DNA of 64,000 nt from Wuchereria bancrofti (GCA_005281725.1 SSBO01000012.1:1780194-1844193); one strand, 5' to 3'. Counted from the stretch's first letter, positions 17,326-32,136 are shown. The notes: a model not told the origin generated them from the letters alone. Numbers and translations: made by a program.

Positions 17326-20300
17326 ATGTTGACATTGCCAACTCGGCGAATTATTTTTTGGTTAAAATTAGCGATCATAATTACTTGCATATCGTTTATA
17401 TTTCTTTTCACTCATCTTGCTAATATCACTGAAAAACGTCATTACAGGTAGTGGATTTTATTTATATTATAAATATTACTGAAAAAGTCATGATTGCAAT
17501 TCAACCATTTTTAATATTTTGAAGGGAATTAATTACATTTAAGTAAACTATTATTCAATTCATCATTTCATTGCTTTCTTCTTCAAGATTTAGTGCTTGA
17601 ATGAATAATAACTTTTTATAAATGTACGCAAATGATTGCAACTTTTGTATATGAGTTTATGTGTATGTCTGTCTGTACCTATATCACATCATCTCATACC
17701 GGTATTGTTTTTGCAGATATCCTGCTCAACATATACCATCGTATCACTGTCCATTGTCAAATAAAACGGGTACAACTCATATGCACCATGAATTTGTTAG
17801 AAATAAGACAAATTTCGTAACGGATGGAAAGGTGCTGGTATTTGTAGAAACGTTGTATTCGAAGCTTGGAAAGCAAATAATTAACATATTAGATGCGCTG
17901 AAGATACCTCGTAAAGTTGAAACTCTTACAAAAAATCTTCCGCTTCTAACAACCGCAAAACGTGGACGTTTCGCAATTATTATTGTTGAAAATTATTATA
18001 AATATTTAAACTTACTATCATGGAATCGGCAACTTCTTGATAAATATTGTCGTGAATATGGCGTTGGTATAATTTCCTTCATTGGTAATCGACCCAACAG
18101 CTATATTAATGCAAAAGTCAAAGGTTCACAGTTGACAATTCACACCCAACAACGTGCTGTAAATCTTCGCTTTAATGAACGGTCGCGTGTTAATTTTATT
18201 GGTAAACCGGGTGCTGTGTTACAAGCACCAGAACCGGATAAAAATGATTGGATATTATTTGACATTACCAACGGTAGGTAATATATACATCCAAATTCAT
18301 TTTTCTGTATGTTTCAAAGGCTAGGATTGAACCGTAAACTTTCAGAGTTTGTAATCAAATATGTAACAAATTGAATTTTAGCAGAAATGATTAGCATAAA
18401 TTTGTTTTGCGAGATGAGAAGAAATCTTACCATTTTTTCAGGCTATGAAGGTATTGTGTTGGCTGATGATATTTTTGGAGAAGAACGTGCTAGTGTGATA
18501 TTAGACGATGGATCGGAAGACGGTATTGAAAGGATTTTGTTTGGGCATAATTTCACTCACTGGATCAATAAACTAGCTTTTCTTGATTCTTTAAGGTTTA
18601 TATTTCTTTCCTAAAGTATTTCGTAATTTGGCTTTGAAATTATTTTGGAACCTTATGTGCATGGAAGAGAGAATTATACTTGTCGCACACTTTTTTTCAG
18701 CATTTTTTTCGTAGGTATATGCGAGAATCTCTGATATACGATGACTTGGAGCGATATGTTCAAATCGACATCGATGACATATTTGTTGGTACAAGTGGAA
18801 CACGCATGACTAAAGTGGATGCGGATGCCCTGTTGCAATCGCAGTTTCGTTTGCGTCGAGATATTACAAATTTCACTTATTCCTTGGGTTTTTCTGGTTA
18901 TTATTTTCGAAATGGTGACTCCCTTGAGGACGAGGGCGACGAAAGGCTAATTGGTACAATTTTAAGAGTTCAGCTTTAAAGCCATTCAGCTTTGAAATGT
19001 TATGAAGAAATGTAATTTTTTTCAGAAATTGGCAAACATTTCTTTTGGTTCCCTCATATGTGGAAACACAATCATGCACACGAACATAATCAAACATATT
19101 TGGAAGCTATTATGACTCAAAACAAACTTTTTGCACAGGTTTGGTCTCAAATTCAGATCTTCGTTGCTTGAAGTCTCTGAGGTACTTGGCGGATTCTTGA
19201 TAAATTTGTTGGATATCTTTGAAATTTTCTAAACATTTTGAGAAGCATTTGTGAAATACCAACGTTTGTTAATGTCTGGAATTTAATTTTTAGGGTATGG
19301 GTTTGCATGTCAGTTCAGGTTATGCTGTATCGCCACAACATGCTGGTGTTTATCCGGTTCATGAAGCATTGTATAATTCGTGGCAGTTAATCTGGAATAT
19401 TACAGTAACATCAACAGAGGAATATCCGCATTTTCGACCTGCATCAGCACGCCGCGGCTTTGTACACAGAAACATATCGGTAATTTTCCAGATTAGGATT
19501 GTACAGTGATCGTTGATCCATAACTCATCTCTTTATCCTTGCATTTGACATTATTACATGAATAGGATACAAACGCCTCTACTTTAACCCTTATTTTAAT
19601 TAATGCTTGATTTTGAAATTCTGAAGCAGATCATACGTATGGTCCTAACTTTTTTGTCGGCTTTTGCAGGTTGGCTCTAAAAAAAATTACGTTTAGGTGC
19701 TTCCGCGACAAACTTGTGGTCTCTACACTCATACACAATTCTTCCACTCATATCCTGATGGATTTACAAAATTATTGAGTAACATTGAAGGTGGTGATCT
19801 GTTCTTCACTATAGTGATTAATCCAGTGGGTATTATTGTTGGTGTTTTGTTGTTATTCGACTCAAAATGTTCTTGACTAGTTGCTTAAAACGAAATTCTT
19901 ATTTTAGTGTTAATAGTTCCTGATGAATAAGAAGCATATTTCTGGCCAGTAATTCTAGAAAGACTGGGAAGGAGTCACAAAAATAAGATCTAAAATTTCA
20001 GTTTTCGATCTTTATGACACATCAACAAAACTATGCGAATGATCGCCTCGGTATTTTCTCTTTTGAGCGAGTGGTAAATTTTATCAAATGTTGGACGAAT
20101 TTACGTTTGCGGTGGGTAGAACCTGTACGCATGGCTTCTGCTTATTTTGCTCGTTATGCGGCTGAAAAAGTTCCTGTTTGGAGTGTAAGTTTACATTCTC
20201 TGTAATTAATTGACATTTGTAGGATTAATCAATTACCAAAATAAGATAACCATTAATGAAAATCAGATGAATTTATGCTTTGGATTTCTTATTGTGTTTT

Positions 20301-21840
20301 ATAGCCTGGTGAAGTTTCCCTTTGTGTTCTGAACTTGTATGTTATGTAGTCTCAACTTTCTCTTTTTGGGACTTTTTTTTTTGGTTTATTCTTTTCCGGA
20401 AACTATGATTATAGGAATTTTTTTAGAATCCTTGCGATGATCCAAGACATGCAAAAATCCTTCCACAAGCTTTCAATTGTTCTGAGATGCCGCTTCCAAA
20501 CATGCTTGTTGTGGGACCGCAGAAAACTGGTTCAACTGCTCTTGCCACATTTCTTAACTTGCATCCGAATTTCTCTAGTAATGATCCAGTTCCATCATCA
20601 TTTGAGGAGTTGCAATTTTTTGGAGGGTCGAATTATGCTCGTGGATTGCATTGGTAACACTTTATTGTACACATTTTTTTCGGTAATTGACTACATTCTT
20701 AAATGATTTTCAGTGGCATAAGAGATACTGTTACAGGTATATGGACCAGTTTCGTTCTAAAATTGATCATCTGATTGTTTTCGAGAAAAGTGCAACTTAT
20801 TTCGATAATCCGGATGCCCCACGTACATCCTTTGCTTTGCTACCAAAAGCAAAAATCGTTGTTGGTTACTAATGATTTTGCAATTTTTTTGCATTTGAAT
20901 AGTTGTCAACCAATCCTTGATATTCGTCTTCTGATCTTTATAAGTTAGACAAATTAATATTATTTATCGAAGCATTTTCAATATCTTTTTTTGAGATCAT
21001 TCTTTTGGATCCGGCAGTGCGTGCATATTCCTGGTATCATCACATGCGTGCACATAATGATACAACAGCAATGACGCATGAACTAGATCAAATTCTAGAT
21101 GCCAACGTTTCGTCGGTTCTTTTACGGCGCCTTAGAAACCGCTGTATTTCACCTGGAAGGTATTCATTAATATTAGCAGATTTTTGTCAGCTCCCATGCT
21201 AAATTACAGGCTGATAAGAATTAAAAATTAGTGGAATTGTATAAAGGGACAATTTGCTTCTGTGACATCTTAATTTTTCAAATGAATGAAAACATCTAAT
21301 ATTTTTGATTTAAAAATCCCAGATATACGCATCATTTGGAACACTGGTTGGATTATTATCCATCGACGCAAATTCATTTGGTTGATGGTGAGCAACTTCG
21401 TACTGATCCAGTGGCTGCTATTACCAATTTAGTTGATACTCTCCATGCGCCAAAATTTGCCTTCAGTGATCTCATTAAATTTGACGACAAAAAGGGATTT
21501 TTTTGCAGTTATATTAACGGTACAAATTATTGTTTCTGTTTAAAGTTTTTTTTTTTTAAACTTTAAAGTAATGCAGCACAAAATTGTCATATATGTCAGA
21601 AATTGTGAAGTAAAGTGCGTTCTTATTCTTAATTTTGATTGCGTCTTTTTTTCAGGAACAAAAAGATGTTTGGGTACAGGTAAAGGGCGTAAATATGAAC
21701 CGCTCGATGAGAAACTCCGTGAGAAACTAGATCTAATTTTTAGAGATGACAATATTGCCTTGCATAAGCTGTTGTTGCGTAATGATTTGCCTATTCCGAA
21801 GTGGCTACAAAACCAACTTTCCAAAACTAATTTTACTTGA
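17326..21840 (+). CDS. hst-1: Heparan sulfate N-deacetylase/N-sulfotransferase (NDST)
   Basis: Golgi type II enzyme that N-deacetylates GlcNAc in heparan sulfate and N-sulfates the product with PAPS, the first step of heparan sulfate patterning. Thirteen exons in continuous phase: 17326-17447, 17717-18273, 18442-18595, 18715-18953, 19026-19138, 19294-19479, 19697-19825, 20002-20184, 20427-20653, 20737-20860, 20996-21159, 21323-21519, 21656-21840; 859 residues, close to human NDSTs (~880). Exon 1 encodes a short cytoplasmic tail and a signal anchor. The deacetylase half has DIDDIFVGTSGTRM, FWFPHMW and GYAVSPQHAGVYPVHEALY. The sulfotransferase has the 5'-phosphosulfate loop VVGPQKTGST with catalytic Lys ~594, EKSATYFD, the 3'-phosphate-binding RAYSWY, and the Cys pair flanking a basic GKGRKY segment. 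The acceptor before 20996 is GAG. It appears complete and intact. Confidence 0.95.
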
Positions 21841-23605
21841 GTACTGAAGAACTGGGAAGGAGATAGATTATAATTTATAAAGGATGGATTTTTATTTAAA
21901 ATTTGAATGCTTCAAAAGATTTTCTCGTGTAATGTCAGTCCTGTAAGTTACTGCCACTTTTTTACTTTTTGCTTGGCTTGATTTAATTGCAAGGCACCCA
22001 TTATTTTCCGGAGAATTTCTTTCAAAGCCTACTTTTTATTTGGAATTATCCTCCTTGTTGTCTAGTGATCCCAGCTTCCTCACCATCCTATTTCTTATTT
22101 AAATTTTACTTGGCAATACTTCAACACACCTTTAGATCCAGTATTTCGAGTTTTTCTGCGTGAATTTATGGGTTTTTTTCGCAATCACTTAAAACTGATG
22201 CATTTAAAAATGTTGTAATGTATTTGAGCTATTATTGTCATCAAGCTGCCTTTCATTTAATGTATTGTATAAAACTCGCTATTGTAAATTCCAGTTGATA
22301 TATCGAATTTGTATGTACGCTTAATAATAAGGCTCACTTTAGGTCTGGATTACAGTTAACTTGTATATATTCTTTTTTTAAAAAAGCGAGCAGAGTTCAT
22401 CTGTATCGAAGTTTGCGTTTGAAATCCAGACAAAGAATTGTCGTGTCATGTTTTCGTAACAAGTGCAAAATTATCCTGATGCTGCAATTGTTTCTGTGTT
22501 ATGGTCTTTCTTCTCTTTTAGCGGATTTCGAGAATTTTGTATATGATATTGTTCCACACATATTTAGTGAGATGGAGAACTACTGTAAGGCTCGTAAATA
22601 AGCTAAAATATGCGATGATAAATAAAGCAGAAGAGTAAACTGTGTAGTAACAGATGTAACAATACTGGGGTGTAACCGGATGTTTCAATATTTAAATGAA
22701 TGCTCTGTCAATTGGAATCTACATTCATACTCTTCTGTGCGGCTCCGAAATGTCAGTTTAAAACATCGTAAACGCATCATGGGCATAATTTTTTGTTGAT
22801 GAATACATCTCTGGTATAAAAATATTTACTCCTGTAAAGTAATTACAACTGTTACAGAGAGATTTCTCTTGTAGATGGTATGAGGCGGTAAGAGATAAAA
22901 ATGCGAATTAGTTGTATTTGTTAGTAAAACAATTTCGAAATAAAGGAACTCAATATCACCGAACAATGATTGAACTCATTATAAGAGTACTTTCCAGATA
23001 TTTCGATGAGAAAATTCATGGCATCCTAAGTCGCTAGATATTCTAACTTTATCTATGAAAAACTGTGGAGAATGAAGACACATTGACATAATTTCGAACA
23101 GACAAAGAGAAGAAATTCAAACGCTAACTTTTATGGCTCATCGTTTCAGAGATTACTTCGGCCAAATCATCAACCTGCCGGTGTAACAAAAATATTTTCT
23201 GATACTTTAAAACATAAATCACAACGGACTGCATGCAACGTGAAACTTGGATTCTAAAACTGTATCAGGGGGTAGTGGACAAAACTGATGACAGAAGATC
23301 AATTTTGAAAAAGTGCTGAACGAAGAACAACTGCAGTATTTCAAAAACAAATTTCAACATTGGTTTGGTTTTTGAAGCAAGTTATTGTTTTACTAAATAT
23401 CCTTTACAAAAAAAAGAAAATACCAACTGTTTAATAAATATCCCGTTCAAAGATATATTTTCATGCTACATCTCATAATATTTCAAAAGAGAATCAGGAA
23501 CCGAATCCGGATGGAAATAATCGATACATGTGAAAGACAATTCAAATCGTTATAAACAACAATCCACTTGCAAACCTCTCATTAAATGGATTAACAAATA
23601 ATATA
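21841..23605. other. Convergent intergenic region between hst-1 and wapl-1
   Basis: About 1.8 kb, tail to tail between the two genes. An open frame at 22413-22601 (+) is short and without family resemblance. No repeat or RNA gene is recognised. Confidence 0.55.
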
Positions 23606-26600
23606 CTAATTATCCAATGTATCGAGCAAATCAATGATGCGTTCCATAAAGCGAACGTGTGCTTTCTTTCCATCCTAAAATAAAATAAGAGAGAAATAAT
23701 TGTTTAAAAAAGAACACCATAAATCTTCTAAAAAAGTTAAAAAAAAAAGTCCAGATGAATACAACAAAGGAACTAGTTATGAACAGACCGTTAATTTGAT
23801 AAATTCCAGAAAGCGCTGAAGCTGTTCAATTAGTGCAACCAACTTCCCATTCTTCATTTCCGCTTTTACTATATGTACTGATTCCTGTAAAGTCACAACT
23901 AATCTAAGCGTTACTATTATTAACAAAGAAAATTTTGAATGAAAAAAAGGGAAGATCCGATGGACAAGAAAAAGATAAACCTCATTTTGCAATAATAAAC
24001 ATCCAATCAAAAGAGCGAAGTACGATGCCAAAACTGAGTCTTCCATATGCGAGCTAGCCTTATTCATGGCATTTTGTACAGCTTCAACCATTTCATCCTC
24101 GGATAATTCCGTTGGCAATCGATGCAACCGACCATCATCTGAAATAATAAAAACTTGACTATTAAAATGATCTGTAACAAATTCAACTTATTAAAAAAAT
24201 ACAATCCTTGGAAATGACAAATAGTATCTTCATCCACAAAGTAAAAGTAACCTTCCGTCTCTTCATCATGACTAACACTATCATCTGGAGCATCCTCAAT
24301 AACAAGATCATTATCGAGTTCCTCATCGATTGAACGAGCCAGTGATTCGTGATACACAAATAACTAAACATTGTTTAAAGTGTTGTAAAATACTGAACAT
24401 AAATATCGCTTCATTTTAAAATCAAAACAACGCGGAACAACTATAACATTCTTTTTTCATCCCCTGGGAAGCTTAATACAAATTTTCATTCCTAAAATCT
24501 GGCTAAAACACGAATCACAATTACAGCTTCATTCATAAGCTAAAAGAAATAAAAATAACCTGACTGAGGGCCTTCAGTGTTGGTTCCTGTCTTTCTGTTC
24601 TACTTTCGAGATCATAAACTGGGACTGTAAGTCCAATCAACTTACGTCTGTTGAAATTACAGCGTTCAAGCAAATTAACCAAAAGACTACACAGCTGTAA
24701 AAAAAAAAGTAGCGAACCGCAGTTCCCAAAAGTGAGAATAGAAACAAACAATAAAATAAGATAGAAACAAAGCTTACCAACACGATGAGATCAAATTGCT
24801 TCTCCTTGCGAACATACTTTGGCACCAAATAGGTAAAGCAGGATACGCAGAGTGAGAGAAAATCATTCATCTGACCGAGTTTCGTGCAGCATAATTCTGC
24901 AACATTCAGTGGTCATAAAGAAAAAAAAAAGTAAATAAAACCGACTGTAATACAATCGAACAAAACGCAAAAGAACAATCAACATACCATTCTCATAAGA
25001 TAAACTCATCAGTAATCCAACCATCCGATTCAGACATGTAATATTTTGCTCCTTTAATTCATTAATATCATCACCAAGTCGCCCTACTGTTCGAAACAAC
25101 AAAGACATGAGCCTAGAAAATTGTACTGTGGTGAATCTTCATAAAAGGTACATCCAACTGAATCTCAGAGACGGTTATGGAAAAAGGAATTATATCACAA
25201 CATAACTAGTTTTTTTAGCGATCCTACATTTCAAAAGTTATTATTATAATTCCAATAATTCCGGTTTTTACAAGTTTCTAGGGAGAAGAGATCAAAATTA
25301 CAGTACACGCATCCAAAATTAGATAGCTCTTCATATAATTTATATAACAATGCACTTCTTTTTATTTCACTTCAAAAAATTTTGAATCCCATCCTTTGAA
25401 AACGTTTTGATTTCATAAATACCTTCCGCATGATTGGATGAGGGCGCTCCCTCGATGGCTAATCAAATATGCTCCGTTCTTTTCATTGCAGACTGTTGCC
25501 TTCAAAACAAATATGTTATTCCAAATTCAGCAAACTATTGAAATGACAAAATTCATTTCAGTTCTCAATACATAACTGTTATACAGTTTCAAACGCAGAA
25601 ACCAGCAAGACACCCATAATATTAAGGCCCTACATACATTTACGTAGACTCATAAAACAAAACGCACTGATTCGAGTACTCTGAAGCATCGTTCAAGGAC
25701 TTTCAAGCAGAGAAGCATATCCTCATCTGATATCTTTTCATGCAACAAGCGCAATACTGTCTTGTCCACTGTAATAACAGAAAAAAATGAAACTACAATA
25801 ATTTTGCAGATTACAAAGTGTTAGAAACCCTCCAAAAATATTACCAGAGTAGCTGAAAATCTGGCATTTTATAAACCACAAGAATCTTAACGATACTTAA
25901 ATATGTGATGCATTAATTTATTTAACTGCAGTAAGCAGTAAATGTGAAACAAACTGATTAATAGCAATACTTTTAGAAACGATCCACTGAAGTATGCCCA
26001 CGTTCAACAGTTCACTTTGCAATGACTGCTCACGATGTTTACGAGCACATATGTAAACAAGCGACTCCAAAATCAGAAACGAAGGCTGGAATAATATTAC
26101 AATGTGTTACACATTAAATGTTTTCATAGTTTCACACATAGTATGCAATGAATAACTAAAAAATCGCACCGAAAGAGTTTTTTCCGTAATATCAAATTGA
26201 ACTTTCTTTGATTCTGTATTTGCAAACGATTTTTCCAACCACTCCTTCAACACATCCATCACCTGAAATTCTCATTTACGCTCCAGAAAAAGGCGTAATG
26301 AAAGCAGTACTACCGAATAGACAAGTGGGTTTCAAACATTCGGACAAGAGAATTTAAATTTACATTTAATTTGACATCATTTATAAGCGCAATATTTTAC
26401 AACATCATACAAGGCCAATAAAGCTATTATCGTTGTGGAGTTAGAAACACAATCCTTTCCCAACAGTAACTATGGACCTCTCTAATGCAAAAATTAAGTT
26501 ATATATAGTCGAGTACCCACCATTTTCGAATATTTCACACATTCTTCACTCAGATTTAGATTTTCCAATTTTAACAGCTGACTGAACAAACGAAGCGCAG

Positions 26601-29027
26601 GTGCATCAACAAATACAGAAGTGGTGTCGCGAGATAACAAATAAACAACCACTGAGATGCAAAGTGCCAAACTCTGAAATGTAATAAGAATTCAGTCGAA
26701 CAATGATATCTACATGTAGTATCACATCTGCATTATATGTTCAATTAAAACAACTTTCCTCTTAAATCTTTATGTATAAAATGACAAATTTAAGAAATGA
26801 GAATGGATGACTAAATTACCGGTGACTTTGGTGAGTCCGGAATTGCCTTCAGTGTCCGACTGATTAAATTGTTAGATCGGAAAAATCGCCGGAATTCGCT
26901 CGAAACACATTTCTTGGCCAGTGATATGATGCTAAAAAAAAATTGTAAAAAAAAGAATACAAATGACCCACTCCAGTGAACCACTTTAGGCTGTTACGAT
27001 ACAAGACTTCCTCCAAACATTAATCCGTGTCGAAGTATGGAGAAGACATTAACCTTAGAAGATGCAAAGGAATATGCAGAATTCTATTACCTTAAACATT
27101 TCAGATTGTTCGACGACGAAGAATCCAGAAGAGTACTCAAAATATATTTCACATCGTCACTGAAATCATCCTGTTCACCCGACTTTAAGCATTCATGTGC
27201 CTCCTTTACATCTCGAATCCAAACATGTGCTCGATCGCCTTTCCTACTACGATCTACTATACCTGACGAACCAATGGTGCTTATATTTGCTGGAGTAGCC
27301 GTACTATCTTCCTGATAATTCATTAATTTAAACATTAAGCTCAGACAACAAACAAAAAGTTACTTGGTTACAATAATTTGTTCTTATAAATAAGAATTTC
27401 CAAAAAAGGGAGACTTAATAACAACAGCTTCATAATCTGCCAGGCATTACAACCAAATTAGGAAAACAGTACTTTTGCTTTAGCAGTTATTAAACCCGCA
27501 TCTGAGTGTTTCAAAAGCAACCCAGCATCGTCATTATCATCATCGTCATCCAAAATCCACCTGTGCTTATACGTAGCTTTAATTCCCAGCGCATATTCTT
27601 TTCCAGAACTTTCCACTCTTTCTGAAATAAAACATTTGTAAATGGTTTGCACATTTGAAAAATTTAATACATAAAAATACCTCACATGTAACTCCGTTAA
27701 TCACTGTGACTGGCTATCGTGGTTACAAAATAAGCTCGGTGTAAAATAAGTCATTTTATTTTGAAAACCCACACATAAGTGTATTACTTCAACAATGGAA
27801 ATTTCAAACGTATCCATAACAACAACGTCTCACCTTGAGAATTAGTACATCCTTCTTCCGGTCTTGCGCGTTTTGCTTGAGGAGCTATCTCATTGCTACC
27901 TGCATTATCTTCATCTTCTTCATCTTCTATTTCAAAGCAAAAAACATCACTACGTTGCTGATTAGATTCAGTAAAATGGTGTTTCGGAATCCCGGTTTTC
28001 TGCTGATCTGCATCTGAATCGGAAGACTGTTTGATAGGTGATGAACTGGAGGATTTACCATCAGAAATTCTAGCATGCGTCATGGAGATATTTAGTGCAC
28101 ATGTCGATGAATAATTATTTCCAAACTTGCTGCCATTGCCCTCTTCTTCGTCACTTTCATCAGACTGTAAAAGCAAATATATTTAGTCTGCTATTAAAGT
28201 AAGACAATAATGAAGTGACTAGAAAACTGAATTTGAAACTCGATCCAGCTAAACTCTTCCACAGAATGTATATACTTATTCTAAAAGTGAATATCAAAGT
28301 TACTGATGGCATAACTGTTCACTTTATAAGAAACTTGTCCCACAGCATACCTAAATCGAATAATTAATTTTCAACGTAGAAAAAAACAACTGTCTTTTTC
28401 GTATGCTTCAGTATATGCTTTTCTACTTAAAAATTCCATTCTCTATTTGGAACGTTTCTACTCCCGTGAAAAAAAAAAAAATAAGACAATAACTGTGATA
28501 TTGTAAATAGGATAATTGGAAACCAAAAGCGAATAACATTTCTGAAACAAACCTTCTCGAAGTCAGGAATACTGACTGTCGGAGAAAGAAACGAGCTGCT
28601 TGATGGACTTGGTGTACTTATTTCACTATGAGTTTGATCCCGCTTCGGAGATGCAGGTTTTGATGAACTAGATAAAACAGCTTGAAAATTCTATATCTGT
28701 TTTTTTTAAATTAAGGGTGCCTTCTTTATTGCAACTTATATGGCCTGAAACTCCACTGACCAAACCCACCAAAATTGAGAAGTAGGGAATCGCCAAGTTC
28801 GAAAGCTAACCTTCACAGCAGCTCCTTATTATCAAATGTAATAAAACAATCATTAATAAAGTCAACGGATATGTAAAGATTTACGGATCTAAATCTAGAG
28901 GTTTTGCCAACGAAGTAGATGCTTTGGATTGATTAGCAAATACAGAATCGAAAAGTGCAGCTGCTTTATCTTTTTTTGACGGCTCGCCGTAACGACGTGT
29001 AGACTTCCAGTTTGAAAAACTCGACAT
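23606..29027 (-). CDS. wapl-1: WAPL (Wings apart-like), cohesin-release factor
   Basis: Nuclear factor that, with PDS5, opens the cohesin ring and limits sister-chromatid cohesion and loop size. Eighteen exons (minus): 29027-28885, 28667-28553, 28164-27834, 27621-27473, 27311-27091, 26931-26820, 26673-26521, 26262-26170, 26085-25971, 25768-25668, 25499-25423, 25112-24988, 24896-24778, 24694-24560, 24363-24219, 24138-23981, 23884-23789, 23674-23606; 818 residues, all phases consistent. The N-terminal third is low-complexity, Ser-rich and acidic (DDDDDNDD). The helical-repeat WAPL domain starts near residue 270 with VWIRDVKEAHECL and DDVKYILSTLL, then LAKKCVSSEFRRFFR, matching human WAPL. An acidic loop (EETEGYFYFVDED) interrupts the C-terminal part. 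A pyrimidine-rich acceptor at about 29041-29048 just before the ATG could be a trans-splice site. The donor at 24219 is the least certain boundary; the acceptor before 25499 is AAG. Confidence 0.93.
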
Positions 29028-29709
29028 CTCAAGTTCTGACGAATCTGTAGAAAAAAAAAGATATACTTGCACAAAGAAATATTAGTAAGGTATGTCACAT
29101 TAAAAAGTGGAAATGCAGATATCTACACTGTTCAGGACGGCCCCTTGTCGATACTTATATAAAGTTCCTTAGCTACCATAACTACAAGCAATCGCTAACG
29201 CATTTTGACTAAATCAGTCTTCACTAATAGCAATCACGTCGCTCATCTTACAACCCAGCAGTAGAACACACCATGTACATGGAGATCAACAATGAGCTTA
29301 CTGAGGTTACTAACCTGGGCATCTAATATTAAGTGCATTTTATAAACATCAATGATTAAATATTGAAAGTAAAAGTATTTGTTTGGAGAAAAGCATAACT
29401 TTTGGTATAACTAAATGGAAATAATGCGAACTTTCGAGCTTTATTCAGTGTGACAAATTAACAACATATATATTTATATATATATATATACATATAACAA
29501 CTATTGAGCAGGGCATTTACGCGAAACAAAATGATTACGAATTGGTGAGAAAGTAGACGGGTATATGACATAAGGACTACTTAGATAAAATTTCCACTTT
29601 CAAACGTTTCTTAAAGCTCTTGACCCCTTCTTCACATTCCTGATTATTCCAATCATATTTTTCTTTTACAAAAGGATGAGTTTCGCGTCAATCATGTTAT
29701 ATCATCGGC
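29028..29709 (-). other. Intergenic region between HSD17B10 and wapl-1
   Basis: Holds a TA-rich microsatellite at about 29463-29498 and TTTATT at 29440-29445 (AATAAA on the minus strand), 265 nt after the HSD17B10 stop. No exon is recognised. Confidence 0.6.
29463..29498. repeat. (TA)n-rich microsatellite
   Basis: Alternating acatatatatttatatatat-type dinucleotides over roughly 35 bases, in the 3' flank of HSD17B10. Ordinary simple repeat. Confidence 0.85.
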
Positions 29710-31240
29710 TTAGGGAGGCATCCGCAAACCACCATCAAGACGTATTACTTCCCCGTTCAAGTACCGATTTTCGATGATATGACGTACCAAGGCACCAAAT
29801 TCTTCTGGACTACCCAATCTATTCGGAAGAGGAATCAAGTCGGCTAAGAAAGTTCGTACCTGAAATGTAATGATAATACTTGTAAAACAATACATACACA
29901 AGTTTTATTAATTATCTCCAGAAGTAATACCGTGTTACCTTTTCGGGAAGTCCACTCATCAACGGAGTATCAAAAAGACCCGGTGCAATTGTCATGAATC
30001 GTATTCCATCTTCTGCATAATCACGAGCAAACGCAAGCGTTGCACTTACGATGGCTCCTTTCGAAGCTGCATAAGCACTCTGCGAGAAAATAACATCATT
30101 TTTGGCATTAAATATTTTTGAACTAACGAGATTGCTAAATATTTCATCACTTATTTTCACAGAACCCCTTGAAAATATAGTGAAATTTTAAAAATGGTGT
30201 ACCTGCCCTACTTGTCCATCGTAAGCTGCTATAGATGCTGTATTGATGATGACACCACGAAAACCTAAGTTGTCCCTGCTCTTAAGCGCAAATGCTTCAA
30301 GAGCCTGCTGTATAACATTGAAAGTACCGAAAACATTGACCTAAAACTAAGATAATGTAGCAAATGCCAAACTTCATCCACTACACTTTTATATCCATCA
30401 ATTTCTGTCGATTATTATCTGAAGTTTAGCATAAATTCGATCAGAAAAAGGGACCGAAAACATCATTCGTAATTTGACAAGCGATTAAAGATTAAGTACA
30501 GGAAGTTATTACATCAAATGTTTTACGAATGAGTTCTTCATCACAAGCTTTCTTCTTCTGTAAATTGTACAGCTTGAATGGATATGACACACCAGCACAG
30601 TTCACAACAGCATCCAACTGTCCAAATTTATTAATCAGAGTATGGAATGCACTTGACACATCAGCTGAAGACCGTACCTGGAAACCGAACGTACAACATA
30701 ATTTTAAATATTAGGGAAAAACAAATATCCCATTCATCTTTAATATGGTCAAACCCTACACGTTCAACTTTAACATAAATCTCTTCTCTTCCCCTTCACT
30801 TTTGTTACTTCTCAACCTATTAAACAACTAAATGGTATACCGACGCTTAACTGATCAAATAAAAAATATATTTCAAATTCCGTTTAACCTATAAACCACC
30901 AATATTTCGTTGTGTTAGTAAATTTCGCTACAGAATAAATTAAAAATTGAAAATTAAAATTTCACATCAGCAGCAGTAAATAAGCAATTCTGCCCCATTT
31001 CCTTCGCCAGTGTTTCACCCTTCGATTGCGGTAAATCCATAATGACCACTTTGGCTCCGTGTTCGAGAAGATGTCGAGCTGTGCCAGCTCCAAGGCCGGA
31101 TGCAGCACCGGTAACTAATGCCACAATGCCCTAGAACGGCAATGAAATTATGCTACCTGGATAAATCAAAGTATTTCGAGAAATAATACATATAAAATTT
31201 CTCGAAGCCATACCTTCACAGAAGCCAAATATGTGGCCAT
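29710..31240 (-). CDS. HSD17B10: HSD17B10 / 3-hydroxyacyl-CoA dehydrogenase type 2 (SDR family)
   Basis: Mitochondrial short-chain dehydrogenase that oxidises 2-methyl-3-hydroxybutyryl-CoA and steroids with NAD; in vertebrates it is also a subunit (MRPP2) of protein-only mitochondrial RNase P. Exons (minus): 31240-31214, 31130-30966, 30677-30513, 30340-30203, 30079-29939, 29859-29710; 261 residues, the length of the human protein. Cofactor motif TGAASGLG, Asp in VIMDLP for NAD preference, [14 protein letters not shown], catalytic Ser in [11 protein letters not shown], and YxxxK as [26 protein letters not shown] and the C-terminus [15 protein letters not shown] are characteristic of HSD10. All catalytic residues are present. 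A related copy lies immediately upstream. Confidence 0.96.
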
Positions 31241-32136
31241 GATTTATATCACACCTGCAACAAAATTCATCTCTCTATGAAGAATCTGGTAAGCAACTGA
31301 CAAAGTCATGCATTTCTCATAATGTTATCTATTTCGATCATTTTACTTGCAACTCTACCCACTGAGGGTTAAGCTTATTTCATAAGAGAATGAAAAAAAT
31401 TCTACAGGCGTATGAGAAACCAAAAGAAATAAGCCTTAGACACCATCCGAAAGCTAAGCATTAAAACACGAACAAATAATACTCTACTACTTATGCAAAC
31501 CAAACCAAATATTACTGCAGAAAGGAAACCAGGCAGAGTCCAAAAAACCCATTCATTTTTGCCAAATAATCTCCTGAAGTGATTTCTATACCTCTGCCAA
31601 TTCCCAAAACAAATTAAGCCAGCGTACAATAAACCGAAATAACAGAAGTGTGTGAAAGTTCAACTGAACGGACCAAGCCTTCCTGATGCACAGCCGGACA
31701 ATATTTTACGATGAAACACGCGGTCCGTCCATATCTCACTCTCCCTAGTATAATTGATTAGACAAGCTAGCTTGAACATGGAGCGGACTGGACAAACATT
31801 CTCGTCAACTAGATTTCATTATACAAAATATTAATTTGCTAGGACTAATTACTAATCAGTCATGATCTAATCTCCACAAAAATTTTTCTCATTTTTCAAA
31901 TTTTGACAAGTTTTTAGAGTCACTGTAAATACAGTAAAATCTTGCTTGACAAACAATGCATAAGTAAATTAACACTCTGAATCACCGGTTTTATCGATTA
32001 ACAGAAATTAAATGTAAAAAAAGTGGCAGTAGTTGGCATTAACAACACACATATAGCAACATTCACACACATATATTAAAGCCTAAGAATGAATAAGAAA
32101 CTGTTACATTCATTTTGAGATTTAATCAACAACAGT
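31241..32136 (-). other. Intergenic region between the two HSD17B10-like genes
   Basis: About 0.9 kb between the tandem SDR genes. A 75-codon hydrophobic frame at 31402-31629 (minus) has no family resemblance. Nothing else is supported. Confidence 0.5.

Noticed and set aside
27037..27315. 92-codon + strand frame
   Set aside because: Antisense shadow of the conserved WAPL exon at 27311-27091.
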